Of a DNA stretch of 64,000 nt, positions 46,366-60,640 are shown piece by piece. A program made the translations under genes and the position numbers. Source of the stretch: Tateyamaria omphalii (GTDB lineage Bacteria; Pseudomonadota; Alphaproteobacteria; Rhodobacterales; Rhodobacteraceae); contig NZ_JAHVHT010000001.1 of assembly GCF_019802125.1 (NCBI RefSeq), positions 992,001 through 1,056,000 of the forward strand, in the 5' to 3' direction. The notes under the pieces are model-generated. The model saw only the letters and a program-made list of their open reading frames with translations. It did no database searches and was not told the DNA's origin. Numbering within the stretch: the first letter of the stretch is position 1; the number at the start of each line of letters is the position of its first letter.

Positions 46366-46376
46366 GAAACAGGGAA
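46357..46376 (+). repeat. 20-bp repeat, copy 2 (first copy at 11511-11530)
   Basis: GGATTTTTTGAAACAGGGAA, identical to the copy at 11511-11530. Again it supplies the T tract after a hairpin. Confidence 0.7.
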
Positions 46377-46498
46377 GAAGATCTGTTGCGCGAAGGTACA
46401 CTCGAGCGCGCGTTGGGGGTGCACAGGGGGGTACGCATGGTGCACGGGGGGTGACACCCTGGTTGACGGCCCTGAATTGACCCACTAGCTGCCCCGAT

Positions 46499-48307
46499 AT
46501 GGCGCGTGTTCCACTTCTTCAGCTTTCCGATATTTCGCTCACTTTTGGCGGCGATCCCGTCTTTGATAACCTGTCTCTCGTGGTGCAACCGGGGGATCGT
46601 GTGGCACTTGTTGGCCGCAATGGTTCGGGCAAATCCACGCTAATGAAAGTCATGGGCGGGCTTGTAGAACCGGACCGCGGAGAGGTCGTGCCAGGCCCCG
46701 GCGTGAGCGTCGGGTACATGGAGCAAGACCCTGACATGACAGGGTTTTCCACGCTGGGAGATTTTGCCATCCACGGTCTGGAAGCCTCCGATCTCTACAA
46801 GGTTGAACGCGCAGGCGAAGGCCTCAAGTTCGACCCGGCACGCCCGGTCGAGACGGCTTCGGGCGGCGAGCGTCGTCGCGCCGCCCTTGCGCGCCTGATG
46901 GCCGAAGCCCCCGATCTGATGCTGTTGGACGAGCCCACCAACCACCTGGATATCGAAGCCATCGCCTGGCTCGAAGCCGAGCTGAGGGCCACGCGCGCGG
47001 GCTTCGTCCTGATCTCCCACGACCGCGCCTTTTTACGTGAGCTTACCCGCGCAACCCTCTGGATTGACAGGGGAATGGTGCGGCGACAGGAGAAGGGATT
47101 CGAAGCGTTCGAGGCTTGGCGCGACACCGTATGGGAAGAAGAAGACACCGCGCGCCACAAGCTCAACCGCAAGATCAAGGCAGAGGCGCGTTGGGCTGTC
47201 GAGGGCATCAGCGCGCGGCGCAAGCGCAACATGGGCCGTGTGCGCGCACTGCAGGATCTGCGGGCCGAACGCGCAGCACAGATCAAGCGTCAGGGCGCGG
47301 CGGCCATGGCCTTGGAAAGTGGTCCAAAGTCGGGGCGTAAGGTTCTTGAAGTAAAGGGAATTTCCAAGTCTTTCGATGGAACGACGATCCTTTCGCCGTT
47401 CTCTTTGAAAGTCCAGCGCGGCGACCGCATCGCTTTTGTCGGGCCCAATGGCGTTGGCAAGACAACCCTTCTCAAGATGCTGATCGGAGAGGTCGCGCCC
47501 GATACCGGCTCTGTCAGCATGGGCACCAACCTCGAACTGGCTGTCTTTGACCAAACACGCTCGAAACTCGACCCCGATGCCAGCCTTTGGGACAGCCTGA
47601 CCGGTGATCCCGAAATGCGCGTCAGTGGGAAAGCCGACCAGGTGATGGTGCGGGGTACGCCCAAGCATGTCGTTGGATATCTTAAGGAATTTCTGTTTGA
47701 CGAGGCGCAGGCCCGCTCGCCTGTGCGGTCCTTGTCGGGGGGCGAAAAGGCACGGCTGCTGCTTGCCAAGATCATGGCGCGACCCTCGAACCTGCTGGTG
47801 CTCGACGAGCCGACAAATGACCTCGATGTCGAAACCCTTGATCTGCTGCAGGACCTGCTGGGCCAGTATGACGGAACTGTCCTCCTGGTCAGCCACGACC
47901 GCGATTTCCTCGACCGAGTGGCCGTGACCACGATCGCCATGGAAGGCGATGGTAAGGCGACCGTCTATGCGGGTGGTTGGAGCGACTACCAATCCCAGCG
48001 CGCCCCTCGGGCAGACGCCGTTGTTCAGGTGACAACTAAGAAAACGGTGCCCGCGTCCAAACCAAAACAGTCTCCCAAGGTCGGATTGTCTTTCACCGAG
48101 AAGCACAGGCTCGAAGCCCTTCCTGCCGAGATCGAACGGCTGGAGGCGGAAATGGCCAAGTTGCAAGAACTCTTGTCCGACCCTGATCTGTATTCCCGCG
48201 AACCGGTGAAATTCAAAAAGGCGACCGAAGCGTTGGTAGAACGCCAAGCCAAGCTGGAAGCCGCGGAGGAGGAATGGTTGCATCTCGAAGAAAAGGCGGA
48301 AGCCTGA
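46499..48307 (+). CDS. ABC-F family ATPase, Uup-like
   Basis: The 602-residue protein has two ABC cassettes and no membrane span. Cassette 1: GRNGSGKST (39-47), SGGERRRA (about 121-128), LLDEPTNHLDIEA. Cassette 2: GPNGVGKTT (about 317-325), SGGEKARLLLAK (about 411-422), LVLDEPTNDLDVET. The C-terminal 75 residues are a coiled coil (EIERLEAEMAKLQELL), as in Uup, which acts on ribosomes and branched DNA. It is not a transporter subunit. The start codon is ATG at 46499. Naming it uup is probable but EttA-like roles cannot be excluded. Confidence 0.88.
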   Translation: MARVPLLQLSDISLTFGGDPVFDNLSLVVQPGDRVALVGRNGSGKSTLMKVMGGLVEPDRGEVVPGPGVSVGYMEQDPDMTGFSTLGDFAIHGLEASDLYKVERAGEGLKFDPARPVETASGGERRRAALARLMAEAPDLMLLDEPTNHLDIEAIAWLEAELRATRAGFVLISHDRAFLRELTRATLWIDRGMVRRQEKGFEAFEAWRDTVWEEEDTARHKLNRKIKAEARWAVEGISARRKRNMGRVRALQDLRAERAAQIKRQGAAAMALESGPKSGRKVLEVKGISKSFDGTTILSPFSLKVQRGDRIAFVGPNGVGKTTLLKMLIGEVAPDTGSVSMGTNLELAVFDQTRSKLDPDASLWDSLTGDPEMRVSGKADQVMVRGTPKHVVGYLKEFLFDEAQARSPVRSLSGGEKARLLLAKIMARPSNLLVLDEPTNDLDVETLDLLQDLLGQYDGTVLLVSHDRDFLDRVAVTTIAMEGDGKATVYAGGWSDYQSQRAPRADAVVQVTTKKTVPASKPKQSPKVGLSFTEKHRLEALPAEIERLEAEMAKLQELLSDPDLYSREPVKFKKATEALVERQAKLEAAEEEWLHLEEKAEA

Positions 48308-48324
48308 CACCCATTCGGGGTGTC
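48306..48324 (+). terminator. Hairpin at the end of the ABC-F gene
   Basis: GACACCC-ATTCG-GGGTGTC directly overlaps the stop codon. The following GCATTTAATGCG adds a second small inverted repeat but no long T run, so termination strength is uncertain. Confidence 0.5.
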
Positions 48325-48735
48325 GCATTTAATGCGTTTCCGGAACGATCGCCGCTCATATACTGTATCGGGCCTTTCTGAAACGAAGTGCGCGATACCT
48401 CATCAACCAAATGGGGATTTGTGCCTCTAGCGCCACTGCGATGTACGGCCGGTGGACAGATACTTCCGAGACTTTGATTGTATTTCAGCGGTTTAGCGCG
48501 CGGTGCTTAAGGCAAGGCAAAACCCGCACACGTCATTTGGGTTGTTCGATTTGGCTATACCCAAAGGCTTTACGCCAATGGCTCCGGGGTGGCGCTTATT
48601 CTGACATCAGGCCGGGGCAGTTTCTGCTGCATGGTCGGGTGATTGCGCGAACCGGTGGTCAGTTGAGTCTACCAATTCCTGGGTGCATGCGGCCTACGAC
48701 GCTGGTGAAAACTTCAACGTCAGAACTGTGCTGCG
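48325..48735. other. 411-bp region without a recognised gene
   Basis: The base composition is more AT-rich than the neighbours. An open frame runs through it on the plus strand (from 48411), but its translation resembles nothing I know and continues into the antisense of the acetyltransferase gene, so I do not call it. It may be the decayed remnant of a gene or a long untranslated stretch. Confidence 0.4.
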
Positions 48736-49314
48736 CTACGGATCGATTGTTGGCGGCCCGCCACCTTGCACGGGTTTTGCCGGAATGCCGACGACTGTCG
48801 CGCCCTGCGACACGTCGCGGGTCACGACGGCCCCTGCGCCGACAATCGCTTCGGCCTCGATTGTCACACCAGGCATCACAATGGCGCCCGCGCCGATCCA
48901 GACATTCGCGCCGATGGTGACTGGGCGCGCGATCTCTATCCCTGCACGTCGCTTCGCGGGGTCGCGATGGTGATCGGCACACAGGATCTGCACGCCGGTC
49001 CCTATCATTGTCCCATGGCCGATATGCACCGGTGCGCTGTCGAGGATGACACAGCCACTGTTGATAAAAACCTCGGTGCCCAGATGGATGTTGCGCCCGT
49101 AGGAGCAGTGAAAGGGGACCTCTACCAGGCAATTGGTCCCGGGATCAGCAAACAGGCCGCATAGCGGGGCGCTCAGCGCGCGGCGTTCGGAAGGAGGCAG
49201 GTGGTTGTGAGCATGAACGGCATTCAGCGCCACCATTCGCAGCGCTTCGAGTTCGTCGTCGAGACAACTGTACCAGTCTCCCGCTTCCATCTTTTGCCGT
49301 TCAGAGACCATCAT
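48736..49314 (-). CDS. Maltose/galactoside O-acetyltransferase-like enzyme
   Basis: The 192-residue protein is a left-handed beta-helix acetyltransferase of the Maa/LacA/NodL group. The N-terminal [19 protein letters not shown] is the family's first domain; [20 protein letters not shown] and [20 protein letters not shown] are hexapeptide coils, with the catalytic His in [11 protein letters not shown]. It transfers acetyl from acetyl-CoA to a sugar hydroxyl. Its start overlaps the end of the SDR gene by four bases, so both may act in one pathway. Confidence 0.88.
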   Translation of the reverse strand: MMVSERQKMEAGDWYSCLDDELEALRMVALNAVHAHNHLPPSERRALSAPLCGLFADPGTNCLVEVPFHCSYGRNIHLGTEVFINSGCVILDSAPVHIGHGTMIGTGVQILCADHHRDPAKRRAGIEIARPVTIGANVWIGAGAIVMPGVTIEAEAIVGAGAVVTRDVSQGATVVGIPAKPVQGGGPPTIDP

Positions 49315-50066
49315 TGCATCCGCAAGGCACCGTCGAGACGGATCACTTCGCCGTTCAGGTATCCCATCTCGATGATGAATGCTGCAAGGCGCGCATATTC
49401 ATCCGGATCACCCAAGCGAGGCGGATTGGGGACATCGGCGGCCAGAGCGGTCTGCACGTCCTCGGGCAATCCGGCCAGCATCGGCGTTCGGAAAATTCCC
49501 GGAGCGATGGTCATCACCCGAATGCCGGAGGAGGCCAGGTCGCGTGCCATGGGCAGCGTCATTCCCACCACACCGCCCTTTGATGCGGCATAGGCCGCCT
49601 GGCCCTTCTGTCCGTCAAATGCGGCGATGGAGGCTGTATTGATGATCACGCCGCGCCCGCCATCTGAGCTCGGCGCATTGTCGATCATCGCCGCAGCCGC
49701 GAGCCGGACCACATTGAAGCTGCCAACAAGGTTGATGTCGATGGTCTTCTGAAAGGCCGGCAGGGGGTGCGGCCCGTCCCGGCCCACCGTTTTGATCCCG
49801 AGCGCGATCCCTGCGCAATTCACGGCGGCGTTGATACCGCCCATCTTTGCACGCGCAAGATCGATGGCCGCCGCGACAGAGCGGTCGTCGGTTACATCCG
49901 TCTCGGCAAAGTATCCATCGATCTCTGTGGCGACCTGTTGTCCGCGATTCGAATCGCGATCCAGAAGGGTCACTTGTGCCCCGCGCGCCGCAAAGTGACG
50001 TGCAGTGGCTTCTCCGAGCCCCGATGCGCCGCCGGTCACTACCGCCATGGTTGTGTTGAGTGTCAT
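49311..50066 (-). CDS. Short-chain dehydrogenase, 3-hydroxyacyl-CoA dehydrogenase type II-like
   Basis: The 251-residue SDR has the cofactor motif [18 protein letters not shown] (9-26), NCAGIA in the middle and [20 protein letters not shown] with catalytic Tyr and Lys. The phrase [20 protein letters not shown] and the ending [13 protein letters not shown] are typical of the HSD17B10-like type II 3-hydroxyacyl-CoA dehydrogenases, which use NAD in fatty- or branched-chain acid breakdown. The exact substrate is uncertain. Confidence 0.85.
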   Translation of the reverse strand: MTLNTTMAVVTGGASGLGEATARHFAARGAQVTLLDRDSNRGQQVATEIDGYFAETDVTDDRSVAAAIDLARAKMGGINAAVNCAGIALGIKTVGRDGPHPLPAFQKTIDINLVGSFNVVRLAAAAMIDNAPSSDGGRGVIINTASIAAFDGQKGQAAYAASKGGVVGMTLPMARDLASSGIRVMTIAPGIFRTPMLAGLPEDVQTALAADVPNPPRLGDPDEYARLAAFIIEMGYLNGEVIRLDGALRMQ

Positions 50067-50137
50067 CAGATCCTCCGCCTGTCGAATATGAACGTGCGTT
50101 CAGTTAAGCGGATCACCGGCATGCTGGCAAGGTGGGC

Positions 50138-51277
50138 TTAGCCCTTGTGGATCCACCCGCCGCCGAAGATGCGGCTGCTGTCGCGGTCGTAGAACACGCA
50201 GGCCTGACCCGGCGATACACCTGCTTCCGCCGCAGCCAATTCGACCGTTGCTTCGGTCGCGTTGATGGGACGGATGATGGCGTCGGTCGGTGGGCGGGTT
50301 GAGCGGACTTTCACGGCCACATGCCATTCGTCGCGGCTGTCGAATCGCGCATCGCCCAGCCAGTTCACTTCGCGCACCTGTATGGTTCGCGTCGCCAGCA
50401 TCTCTTTGGGGCCGACAACAACCTGCCGATTTTCGGCGTCCAGTTTCACCACGTACAGAGGGTCCGCCAATCCGCCGATTCCCAGGCCGCGCCGTTGCCC
50501 GATAGTGTAGTTTATCACACCGTCGTGCTGTCCCAGCACGCGGCCCTTGTGGTCGACAATATCGCCCGGGGCAGCAGCTTCGGGCCGCAGTTTCCGGATA
50601 ACGGACGCATAATCGCCATTTGGGACGAAACAGATGTCCTGACTGTCTGGCTTGTCTGCCACGCTCAGCCCGTACTTGGCAGCCAGCGCACGGGTGTCGT
50701 CCTTGGACGGCAGGTGGCCCAGCGGAAAGCGCAAATAGTCAAGTTGCTCGGAGGTGGTCGAGAACAGAAAATAACTCTGATCGCGGTTGGCGTCGGCAGC
50801 GGCATGCAATTCGGGGCCGTGTTGCCCCATCTTGCGTTGGATATAGTGACCGGTGGCCATGCAGTCTGCCTCGAGATCCTTGGCGGTTTCGAGCAAATCC
50901 TTGAACTTCACACGCTCATTGCAGCGAATGCACGGTACCGGCGTCGCGCCGCCCAGATAGCTGTCGGCGAATTCATCGATCACGGCATCGCGAAAGACGT
51001 TTTCGTAGTCCAGCACGTAGTGGGGGAAACCCATTTCCTCCGCCACGCGGCGCGCATCATGGATGTCGCGCCCGGCGCAACAGGCGCCTTTCTTGGCCAG
51101 CGCAGCGCCATGATCATAAAGCTGCAAGGTCACGCCAACCACATCATATCCCTGACTTTTCAGTTCAGCAGCCACAACCGAACTGTCCACGCCACCCGAC
51201 ATGGCAACGACCACGCGCGTGTCGGCAGGGGCTTTGGGAAAGCCCAATGAATTGAGCGGACCGGACTGGTCAAGCAT
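50138..51277 (-). CDS. mnmA: tRNA 2-thiouridylase MnmA
   Basis: MnmA thiolates U34 of tRNA-Glu, -Gln and -Lys. The 379-residue protein has the PP-loop [15 protein letters not shown] (25-39), the catalytic cysteine in [33 protein letters not shown], and the second catalytic Cys in [11 protein letters not shown]. The N-terminal start ([10 protein letters not shown]) gives a slightly longer protein than E. coli MnmA. It precedes sciP-ctrA in the opposite orientation. Confidence 0.95.
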   Translation of the reverse strand: MLDQSGPLNSLGFPKAPADTRVVVAMSGGVDSSVVAAELKSQGYDVVGVTLQLYDHGAALAKKGACCAGRDIHDARRVAEEMGFPHYVLDYENVFRDAVIDEFADSYLGGATPVPCIRCNERVKFKDLLETAKDLEADCMATGHYIQRKMGQHGPELHAAADANRDQSYFLFSTTSEQLDYLRFPLGHLPSKDDTRALAAKYGLSVADKPDSQDICFVPNGDYASVIRKLRPEAAAPGDIVDHKGRVLGQHDGVINYTIGQRRGLGIGGLADPLYVVKLDAENRQVVVGPKEMLATRTIQVREVNWLGDARFDSRDEWHVAVKVRSTRPPTDAIIRPINATEATVELAAAEAGVSPGQACVFYDRDSSRIFGGGWIHKG

Positions 51278-51400
51278 GGCAAATCTCCGAGGGAATTGAG
51301 CGCATATATATGAAAATGCGAGACAGTCTCAAGGCCTCGCTTAACTGCACATTAAACGCAAAAGTTCACCGTGCCGCAAAAGCGAAGAGCGAGCGGTGAA

Positions 51401-51679
51401 ATGTATCTGAAGAAAGTCAACGGCCCCCGTGCGGTGACAATGCCCGATGGCACTGTGCTGACCCAGGCGGACCTGCCCCCGAATACGACGCGACGTTGGG
51501 TGGCCTCGCGCAAGGCAGCCGTTGTGCGCGGTGTCCTTTACGGTCTGATCACACAAGAGGCAGCGCTTGAACGCTACGGGCTGAGCGAAGACGAGTTCCA
51601 CGAGTGGGTGCGCGCCGTATCGATGCACGGTGAGGACGCGTTGAAGGCAACAGCATTACAAAAATATAGACAACTTTAA
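51401..51679 (+). CDS. sciP: SciP-type CtrA-inhibitory regulator (DUF1153)
   Basis: The 92-residue protein is a small helix-turn-helix protein of the SciP/DUF1153 family: YLKKVNGPRAVTMPDGTVLT, NTTRRWVASRKAAVVRGVLY and GLSEDEFHEWVRAV. In Caulobacter SciP binds CtrA and blocks its activation of target promoters. It stands directly before ctrA on the same strand, 98 bp apart, which supports the role. The ATG at 51401 is used; a GTG at 51371 would add ten residues. Confidence 0.85.
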   Translation: MYLKKVNGPRAVTMPDGTVLTQADLPPNTTRRWVASRKAAVVRGVLYGLITQEAALERYGLSEDEFHEWVRAVSMHGEDALKATALQKYRQL

Positions 51680-51777
51680 GTTGTTAAGATAAGTTTGCAT
51701 CAAGGGTAACGTGTGGTTAACCTTTTCGGTTCACGTTTAGTTCAACACCCGAACACCCCCAGTGTGGAGACCGAAAA

Positions 51778-52497
51778 ATGCGTGTGCTGCTTGTAGAAGA
51801 CGACCCGACAACCTCCAAAAGCATTGAACTGATGCTGACCCATGCCAACCTGAACGTCTATGCGACGGACCTGGGGGAAGAGGGGATCGATCTGGCGAAG
51901 CTGTATGACTACGACCTCATACTGCTCGACCTCGACCTGCCGGACATGAACGGTCACGAGGTGCTGCGCCAGCTGCGTCTGGCCCGTGTTGAAACGCCGA
52001 TCCTCATTCTGTCCGGCGCCGATGACACGGAAAACAAGATCAAGGGATTTGGTTTCGGTGCCGACGACTATCTGACCAAACCGTTCCACCGCGAAGAACT
52101 GGTGGCGCGCATTCACGCCATTATCCGTCGCTCGAAGGGGCATTCGCAGTCGGTGATCGAAACCGGCGACATTTCGGTGAACCTGGATGCCAAGACGGTC
52201 AGTGTCGACAACAAGACAGTGCATCTGACGGGCAAAGAATACCAGATGCTGGAGCTGCTTAGCCTGCGCAAGGGCACCACGCTGACGAAAGAGATGTTCC
52301 TGAACCATCTGTATGGCGGCATGGACGAGCCGGAGCTGAAGATCATTGATGTTTTCATCTGCAAGTTGCGCAAGAAGTTGAGCAATGCCACGGGTGGTCA
52401 GAACTACATTGAGACGGTCTGGGGCCGCGGTTACGTGCTGCGTGATCCGGAGCCGGTTGAAGCGGCGGAAGACCGACCCATAGCGATTGGCGCATAA
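51778..52497 (+). CDS. ctrA: Cell-cycle response regulator CtrA
   Basis: The 239-residue OmpR-type regulator has Asp51 as phosphoacceptor in [13 protein letters not shown], conserved Lys101 in LTKPF, and a winged helix at about 120-229 including [20 protein letters not shown] and [11 protein letters not shown]. CtrA binds TTAA-N7-TTAA sites; in Rhodobacterales it controls motility, gene transfer agent and other non-essential traits rather than being essential. The 98 bp upstream hold several TTAA half-sites (51676, 51684, 51717), which may serve autoregulation. Confidence 0.96.
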   Translation: MRVLLVEDDPTTSKSIELMLTHANLNVYATDLGEEGIDLAKLYDYDLILLDLDLPDMNGHEVLRQLRLARVETPILILSGADDTENKIKGFGFGADDYLTKPFHREELVARIHAIIRRSKGHSQSVIETGDISVNLDAKTVSVDNKTVHLTGKEYQMLELLSLRKGTTLTKEMFLNHLYGGMDEPELKIIDVFICKLRKKLSNATGGQNYIETVWGRGYVLRDPEPVEAAEDRPIAIGA

Positions 52498-56975
<4,478 letters not shown>

Positions 56976-57002
56976 GCTGTTTGTTCCGAAAAGTTCGCAA
57001 AT

Positions 57003-57017
57003 GTTCTCAAAAAGTTC
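57003..57017 (+). promoter_or_regulatory. LexA (SOS) box GTTC-N7-GTTC
   Basis: GTTCTCAAAAAGTTC is an exact alphaproteobacterial LexA site. Two further GTTC copies lie at 56983 and 56993, in steps of ten. The box is 59 bp before the start of the 42-residue membrane-protein gene and just after recG, so it most likely controls that small gene. Confidence 0.7.
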
Positions 57018-57075
57018 TTTACCAATGGTTAAGAATATGAGAACAAAGAGGCAACTCGAAGACGGAGACGCTGAC

Positions 57076-57204
57076 ATGACCACGTTGCGCCACATCAAGG
57101 ACATAGCCACCCGCGCCGAAGCTAATTTGCTTCAGGATGCAATGGGTGTTGCGGCCCTGACCGTGATGCTGGTGGTTGGTTTGCATCTGCCGACTTTGAT
57201 CTGA
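57076..57204 (+). CDS. Small single-span membrane protein, probably SOS-induced
   Basis: The 42-residue protein has a charged N-terminus (MTTLRHIKDIATRAEANLLQ) and one hydrophobic span (AMGVAALTVMLVVGLHL, about 22-38). GGAG eight bases before the ATG supports translation. A LexA box lies 59 bp upstream and a strong terminator downstream, so it looks like a free-standing SOS unit. The layout recalls Caulobacter SidA, a 29-residue SOS-induced inner-membrane division inhibitor; sequence similarity cannot be judged here. An in-frame ATG at 57001 would overlap the LexA box and is unlikely. Confidence 0.65.
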   Translation: MTTLRHIKDIATRAEANLLQDAMGVAALTVMLVVGLHLPTLI

Positions 57205-57346
57205 GTTCTGCCTGCGATCTTGCTTGATCCCATACCGCGCCCGTCCCAGGTGCTGTTTCCGCGTCAGTCGGCTCTGCCTGCCGAAGTTGACGCCCCCGTT
57301 TGCCTCGGGGTCCCCGGATCTGTCCCAAGCAAGAGACGCTTTCCTC

Positions 57347-57383
57347 GCGCCGCCATCCGCCCGGATGTGCGGCGCTTTTTTTT
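57347..57383 (+). terminator. Intrinsic terminator with eight T
   Basis: GCGCCGC (57347-57353) and GCGGCGC (57369-57375) with inner CATCCG/CGGATG pairing, then eight T (57376-57383). It ends the small SOS gene transcript and abuts the 3' end of the convergent chemoreceptor gene. Confidence 0.9.
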
Positions 57384-58776
57384 AGAAGGTGTAGGCGAGG
57401 CGCAAGCCGCCCCAGTGCCGTCCATGCACAAAGATCGGTGCCGAAAGGTCTTTCATCATCTTGAATGTGCCGCCGCCCATGTTCCGGCGGTAGACTTGAA
57501 GCAGGAAAGGTGCGGTGTTGCGCCCGGCTTTCAATCCCACCCGGTCATCAAAGATCCTGCGGTTCCGGCAATGTGCGGTATTCCAGACCTCGTCGTCCGA
57601 TTGTGGGCGTGAGAACTTGGTATTGTGCGTGGGCAGATAGCCGTTGATGTCAACAGCGGCGCAAAACACAACCCGGGCATCAAGACTGAGCGCCGGTTCC
57701 TGGATCGGTGGAAGGATGCGATCCAGCACTGCATTGTACGATGTGACAACCTGCAGGGGTCGCGTGTCCGGCACGGCGACATAGGTACGATCGAACAGTG
57801 AGGTCTCGGTCAATTCTTCTTGTGCCAAGGCGTGTTCAAAGGCGGCACCAACAGAAACTGCGCGCCTGCGCACATCGTCGATAAGGGGTGCATCGTCCGT
57901 CATCCCACCCAAGGCGGCCGTTGACTGAACGATTTCCTCGGATGTGTCGACCATGCTCTCGATCCGCTCATGTGCCTCGATGATGCCCGCGGCGGTTTGG
58001 GCGATACTGCGCTCAATCTCTTGCATGTTCGGAGCAAAGGCGGTGGCGGCTTCCTTCACCTGCACGGAATGAGCAGCGATGCGTGCGGCTTCACCCTTTG
58101 TTTCGTTTACGGATTGCTCCATCCGACCCAGCGCGCGATCCGTTTCAGCACTTTGTGAGATAACACCCATGGCCTGCTCTGCCACGTCATCAGCTTCTGT
58201 TCCCAACGCCGCGATCCATTGTGTCAGCGTTTCTATGTTGGAAGAGATTTCTGCAGCGGCACCTTTGGTCTTTTGCGACAGTTCGTTGATGGCCTCCGCA
58301 ACCACGGCAAAGCCGCGACCCGCGTCGCCAGCACGCGCGGCCTCGATCTTGGCATTGATGGCAAGTGTGTTGACCTGCATGGCGATGGCGGCGATCTGGC
58401 TGTTGTTGGTCGTCACCGCCGCCAGTGTCTTGCCGACAGCTTCGCTGCGGTCCGACAAATGCTGTACCCAGGCGGCCACTTGGCGGGAGCGGCTGCCCAG
58501 TTCGCGCATCAACTCGACCGAGTGCCCTACATCTTCGTAGGTGCGTGCCACGCTTTGCACCAAGTCAGTTGCGACGGCATCGACTGCGCCATTCGCCAAT
58601 TCAACATCCCCGGCGCTGTCGCACAGCGCCTTGAGAGCTATGCGTTGATCCTGTGCCTGCCGCTCGATCATGTCGAGGAAACCGGCCAAGTCCACGATCT
58701 CGTACCCGAGGGTCGACGCGGAACGCGCCAAACCATTCAAATGCGGCATTTCCGGGAAATCGGGCTGAGCCGTCAT
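57382..58776 (-). CDS. Soluble methyl-accepting chemotaxis protein
   Basis: The 464-residue protein has the MCP signalling hairpin (about 90-290; the tip includes [20 protein letters not shown], followed by [20 protein letters not shown]) but no membrane span, so it is cytoplasmic. The C-terminal 130 residues form a separate domain with [28 protein letters not shown] and [20 protein letters not shown], probably a sensory module of unknown ligand. It should control CheA kinase activity. No other chemotaxis gene is in the window. Confidence 0.85.
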   Translation of the reverse strand: MTAQPDFPEMPHLNGLARSASTLGYEIVDLAGFLDMIERQAQDQRIALKALCDSAGDVELANGAVDAVATDLVQSVARTYEDVGHSVELMRELGSRSRQVAAWVQHLSDRSEAVGKTLAAVTTNNSQIAAIAMQVNTLAINAKIEAARAGDAGRGFAVVAEAINELSQKTKGAAAEISSNIETLTQWIAALGTEADDVAEQAMGVISQSAETDRALGRMEQSVNETKGEAARIAAHSVQVKEAATAFAPNMQEIERSIAQTAAGIIEAHERIESMVDTSEEIVQSTAALGGMTDDAPLIDDVRRRAVSVGAAFEHALAQEELTETSLFDRTYVAVPDTRPLQVVTSYNAVLDRILPPIQEPALSLDARVVFCAAVDINGYLPTHNTKFSRPQSDDEVWNTAHCRNRRIFDDRVGLKAGRNTAPFLLQVYRRNMGGGTFKMMKDLSAPIFVHGRHWGGLRLAYTF

Positions 58777-58849
58777 GACAAAACCTTCAGCGAATGCGGA
58801 ATGTCAAAGGACTAGCCGGGAATCGTTCACACTTTCCTAAGCCGCAGCC

Positions 58850-59302
58850 TCACGCGCAGTCGGCTTGGATCGCTTGTTCCATTGCCTCGGCCGTCGCTTC
58901 AATGCTGAGCAGGATGGAGGCGTGACGGTTCTTGTAGTCGCGCGCCGGTTCCAGCACCTCAAATCCGTCAAAAGGAGCCGCTGGCACGGGCCCGCTGGAT
59001 TTGAGCATGGCGCGCAACGCCTCGCGCCCGTTCCTTACGTCCTCAAGTGTCAGCCCGATCACCGCACTGCCGGTTACTGCTGCTGCGGCTTGTCCCAATG
59101 CACAGGCTTTGACATCCTGGCCAAAGCCTGTGATCCGACCGTTTTCAACCTGCACGTCGACCGTGACGGTCGATCCACAGAGCGGCGAGCGTTTCTTGAC
59201 CGTTGCATCGGGAGCATCCAGCCGCTTGTGGTGCGGAATATCGGCCGCGAGCCCAAGGATGCGGTTTGAATAGAGCTTGATCAGATCCGTATCGGCGGGC
59301 AT
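58850..59302 (-). CDS. NifU/IscU-like iron-sulfur scaffold protein
   Basis: The 150-residue protein resembles IscU/Suf[21 protein letters not shown] at the start, Cys42 in [19 protein letters not shown], Cys67 in [13 protein letters not shown], where IscU-type scaffolds have two of their three ligands. The third is not in the usual place; a Cys is the penultimate residue. It probably serves Fe-S cluster assembly, but a modified role is possible. The ATG at 59302 is chosen over one eight codons upstream. It diverges from hisI with 75 bp between starts. Confidence 0.75.
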   Translation of the reverse strand: MPADTDLIKLYSNRILGLAADIPHHKRLDAPDATVKKRSPLCGSTVTVDVQVENGRITGFGQDVKACALGQAAAAVTGSAVIGLTLEDVRNGREALRAMLKSSGPVPAAPFDGFEVLEPARDYKNRHASILLSIEATAEAMEQAIQADCA

Positions 59303-59377
59303 GTCGCCTCCGCACTGGTGTTGCATTGCTTTTGGCCATACTTAATCGGCCTGACCCCAGATGCAAAAGGTTTTGCC

Positions 59378-59740
59378 ATGTCGGCGTTTGATCCCAATAG
59401 CTTGAAATTCAACGATCAGGGGCTGATCCCTGCAATCGCGCAAGACGCTGAGAGCCATGAGGTTCTGATGATGGCATGGATGAACGTCGAAGCGGTGGTG
59501 CGAACTCTGGAAACGGGCAGGGTGACCTATTGGTCTCGGTCACGTCAGGCGTTCTGGATCAAGGGAGAAACATCGGGCCACGTGCAGGAGCTGGTATCGA
59601 TGCGCGTGGATTGTGACCGCGATTGCCTTTTGGTGCTGGTCCGACAAACCGGTGCGGCCTGCCACACGGGCCGGCGCACATGTTTTTACACGGATGTCAC
59701 CGATGGGTCCGAGGTCGAGTTGATGGCGCCGATGGCGTAA
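59378..59740 (+). CDS. hisI: Phosphoribosyl-AMP cyclohydrolase
   Basis: HisI opens the adenine ring in step three of histidine synthesis. The 120-residue protein is the single-function form, without HisE. It has the metal-binding [14 protein letters not shown] (77-90) and the cysteines Cys95 and Cys102 in [13 protein letters not shown], plus [20 protein letters not shown]. The start is the ATG at 59378. Other his genes are not nearby. Confidence 0.94.
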   Translation: MSAFDPNSLKFNDQGLIPAIAQDAESHEVLMMAWMNVEAVVRTLETGRVTYWSRSRQAFWIKGETSGHVQELVSMRVDCDRDCLLVLVRQTGAACHTGRRTCFYTDVTDGSEVELMAPMA

Positions 59741-59770
59741 GAGCGTTCTGCCGCCGTGGCCCTGTCCGGG

Positions 59771-60640
59771 TCACCCCTGCGCGGCTCTCTCGAACTTTGG
59801 CGCCAACCCAACCATCTCGCGAATGTCCGCAGGTGTCGCACCGTCAGCCCGAAATTTCGCGATGGCCCTCGCATCATCGCGTTTTGCCAGGCGCTTGCCG
59901 GCATCGTCGCGGATGAGGCGGTGATGGTGGTAAACCGGTGTCGGCAAGCCCAGCAACTTCTGCAGGACGACCTGCAGCGGTGTGGTATCAAACAGGTCTG
60001 CGCCCCGGATCACATGCGTGACTTCCTGTGCGGCATCGTCGATCACGGCGGCGAGGACATAAGACACCGTCTCTATCTCCTTGCGTCCCAGCACCGCGTC
60101 GCCGGTTTTGTTGAGGAGCGCATCCATGCTGACCACTTGGGAACCGCAGTGCAGTGGACCGACCTCCATAAGTGTGGCTGGGGCGTCCAGATGCTCCAGT
60201 GCGCGTGCCATGTGGAGGCGCAGGGCGTCGCCCGGTTTGCGCGATGACATGGGGCGGCCGCGGCAGAGGCCGGGATAGACAAGCGGTGCCGTCACGCCTT
60301 CCTGTGGTGCAGATAACGCTGCGCGAATGTCGCTGCGCCGACATGAACATGGATAGATCAGCCCCTTGTCGGCCAGACTCATCAAAACCTTGTTGTAGCG
60401 CTCCAGATGTTCCGACTGACGCAGGACAGGTGTCTGCCATGTCAGGCCGAGCCAGTTCAGATCGTCGTAGATCTGCTCTTCCCACGCGATGCGCGCCCGG
60501 CTTGTGTCCGTATCCTCGATCCGCAACAGGAACACCCCATCGGCCTCACGTGCCAGATCATGCGCCAGCAGGGCGGAATAGGCATGGCCAAGATGCAGTG
60601 GTCCCGTAGGTGACGGCGCGAACCGGGTGATGAAGGTCAT
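59771..60640 (-). CDS. gluQ: Glutamyl-Q tRNA(Asp) synthetase
   Basis: The 289-residue protein is a short GluRS paralogue without an anticodon-binding domain. It shows FAPSPTGPLHLGHAYSALLA (8-27) with HLGH, the zinc-binding YPCSCRRSD and KLLGLPTPVYHHHRLIRDDA followed by KRLAKRD (KMSKS position). It attaches glutamate to queuosine at the wobble base of tRNA-Asp. It overlaps the methyltransferase gene by four bases. Confidence 0.9.
   Translation of the reverse strand: MTFITRFAPSPTGPLHLGHAYSALLAHDLAREADGVFLLRIEDTDTSRARIAWEEQIYDDLNWLGLTWQTPVLRQSEHLERYNKVLMSLADKGLIYPCSCRRSDIRAALSAPQEGVTAPLVYPGLCRGRPMSSRKPGDALRLHMARALEHLDAPATLMEVGPLHCGSQVVSMDALLNKTGDAVLGRKEIETVSYVLAAVIDDAAQEVTHVIRGADLFDTTPLQVVLQKLLGLPTPVYHHHRLIRDDAGKRLAKRDDARAIAKFRADGATPADIREMVGLAPKFERAAQG

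Noticed and set aside
48411-48920. A 169-codon plus-strand gene before the acetyltransferase
   Set aside because: Its second half is antisense to a firm acetyltransferase gene and the first half resembles no family; there is no good ribosome-binding site.
51676-51720. Full CtrA sites in the ctrA promoter
   Set aside because: Several TTAA half-sites exist but none are spaced by seven bases, so only half-sites can be claimed.
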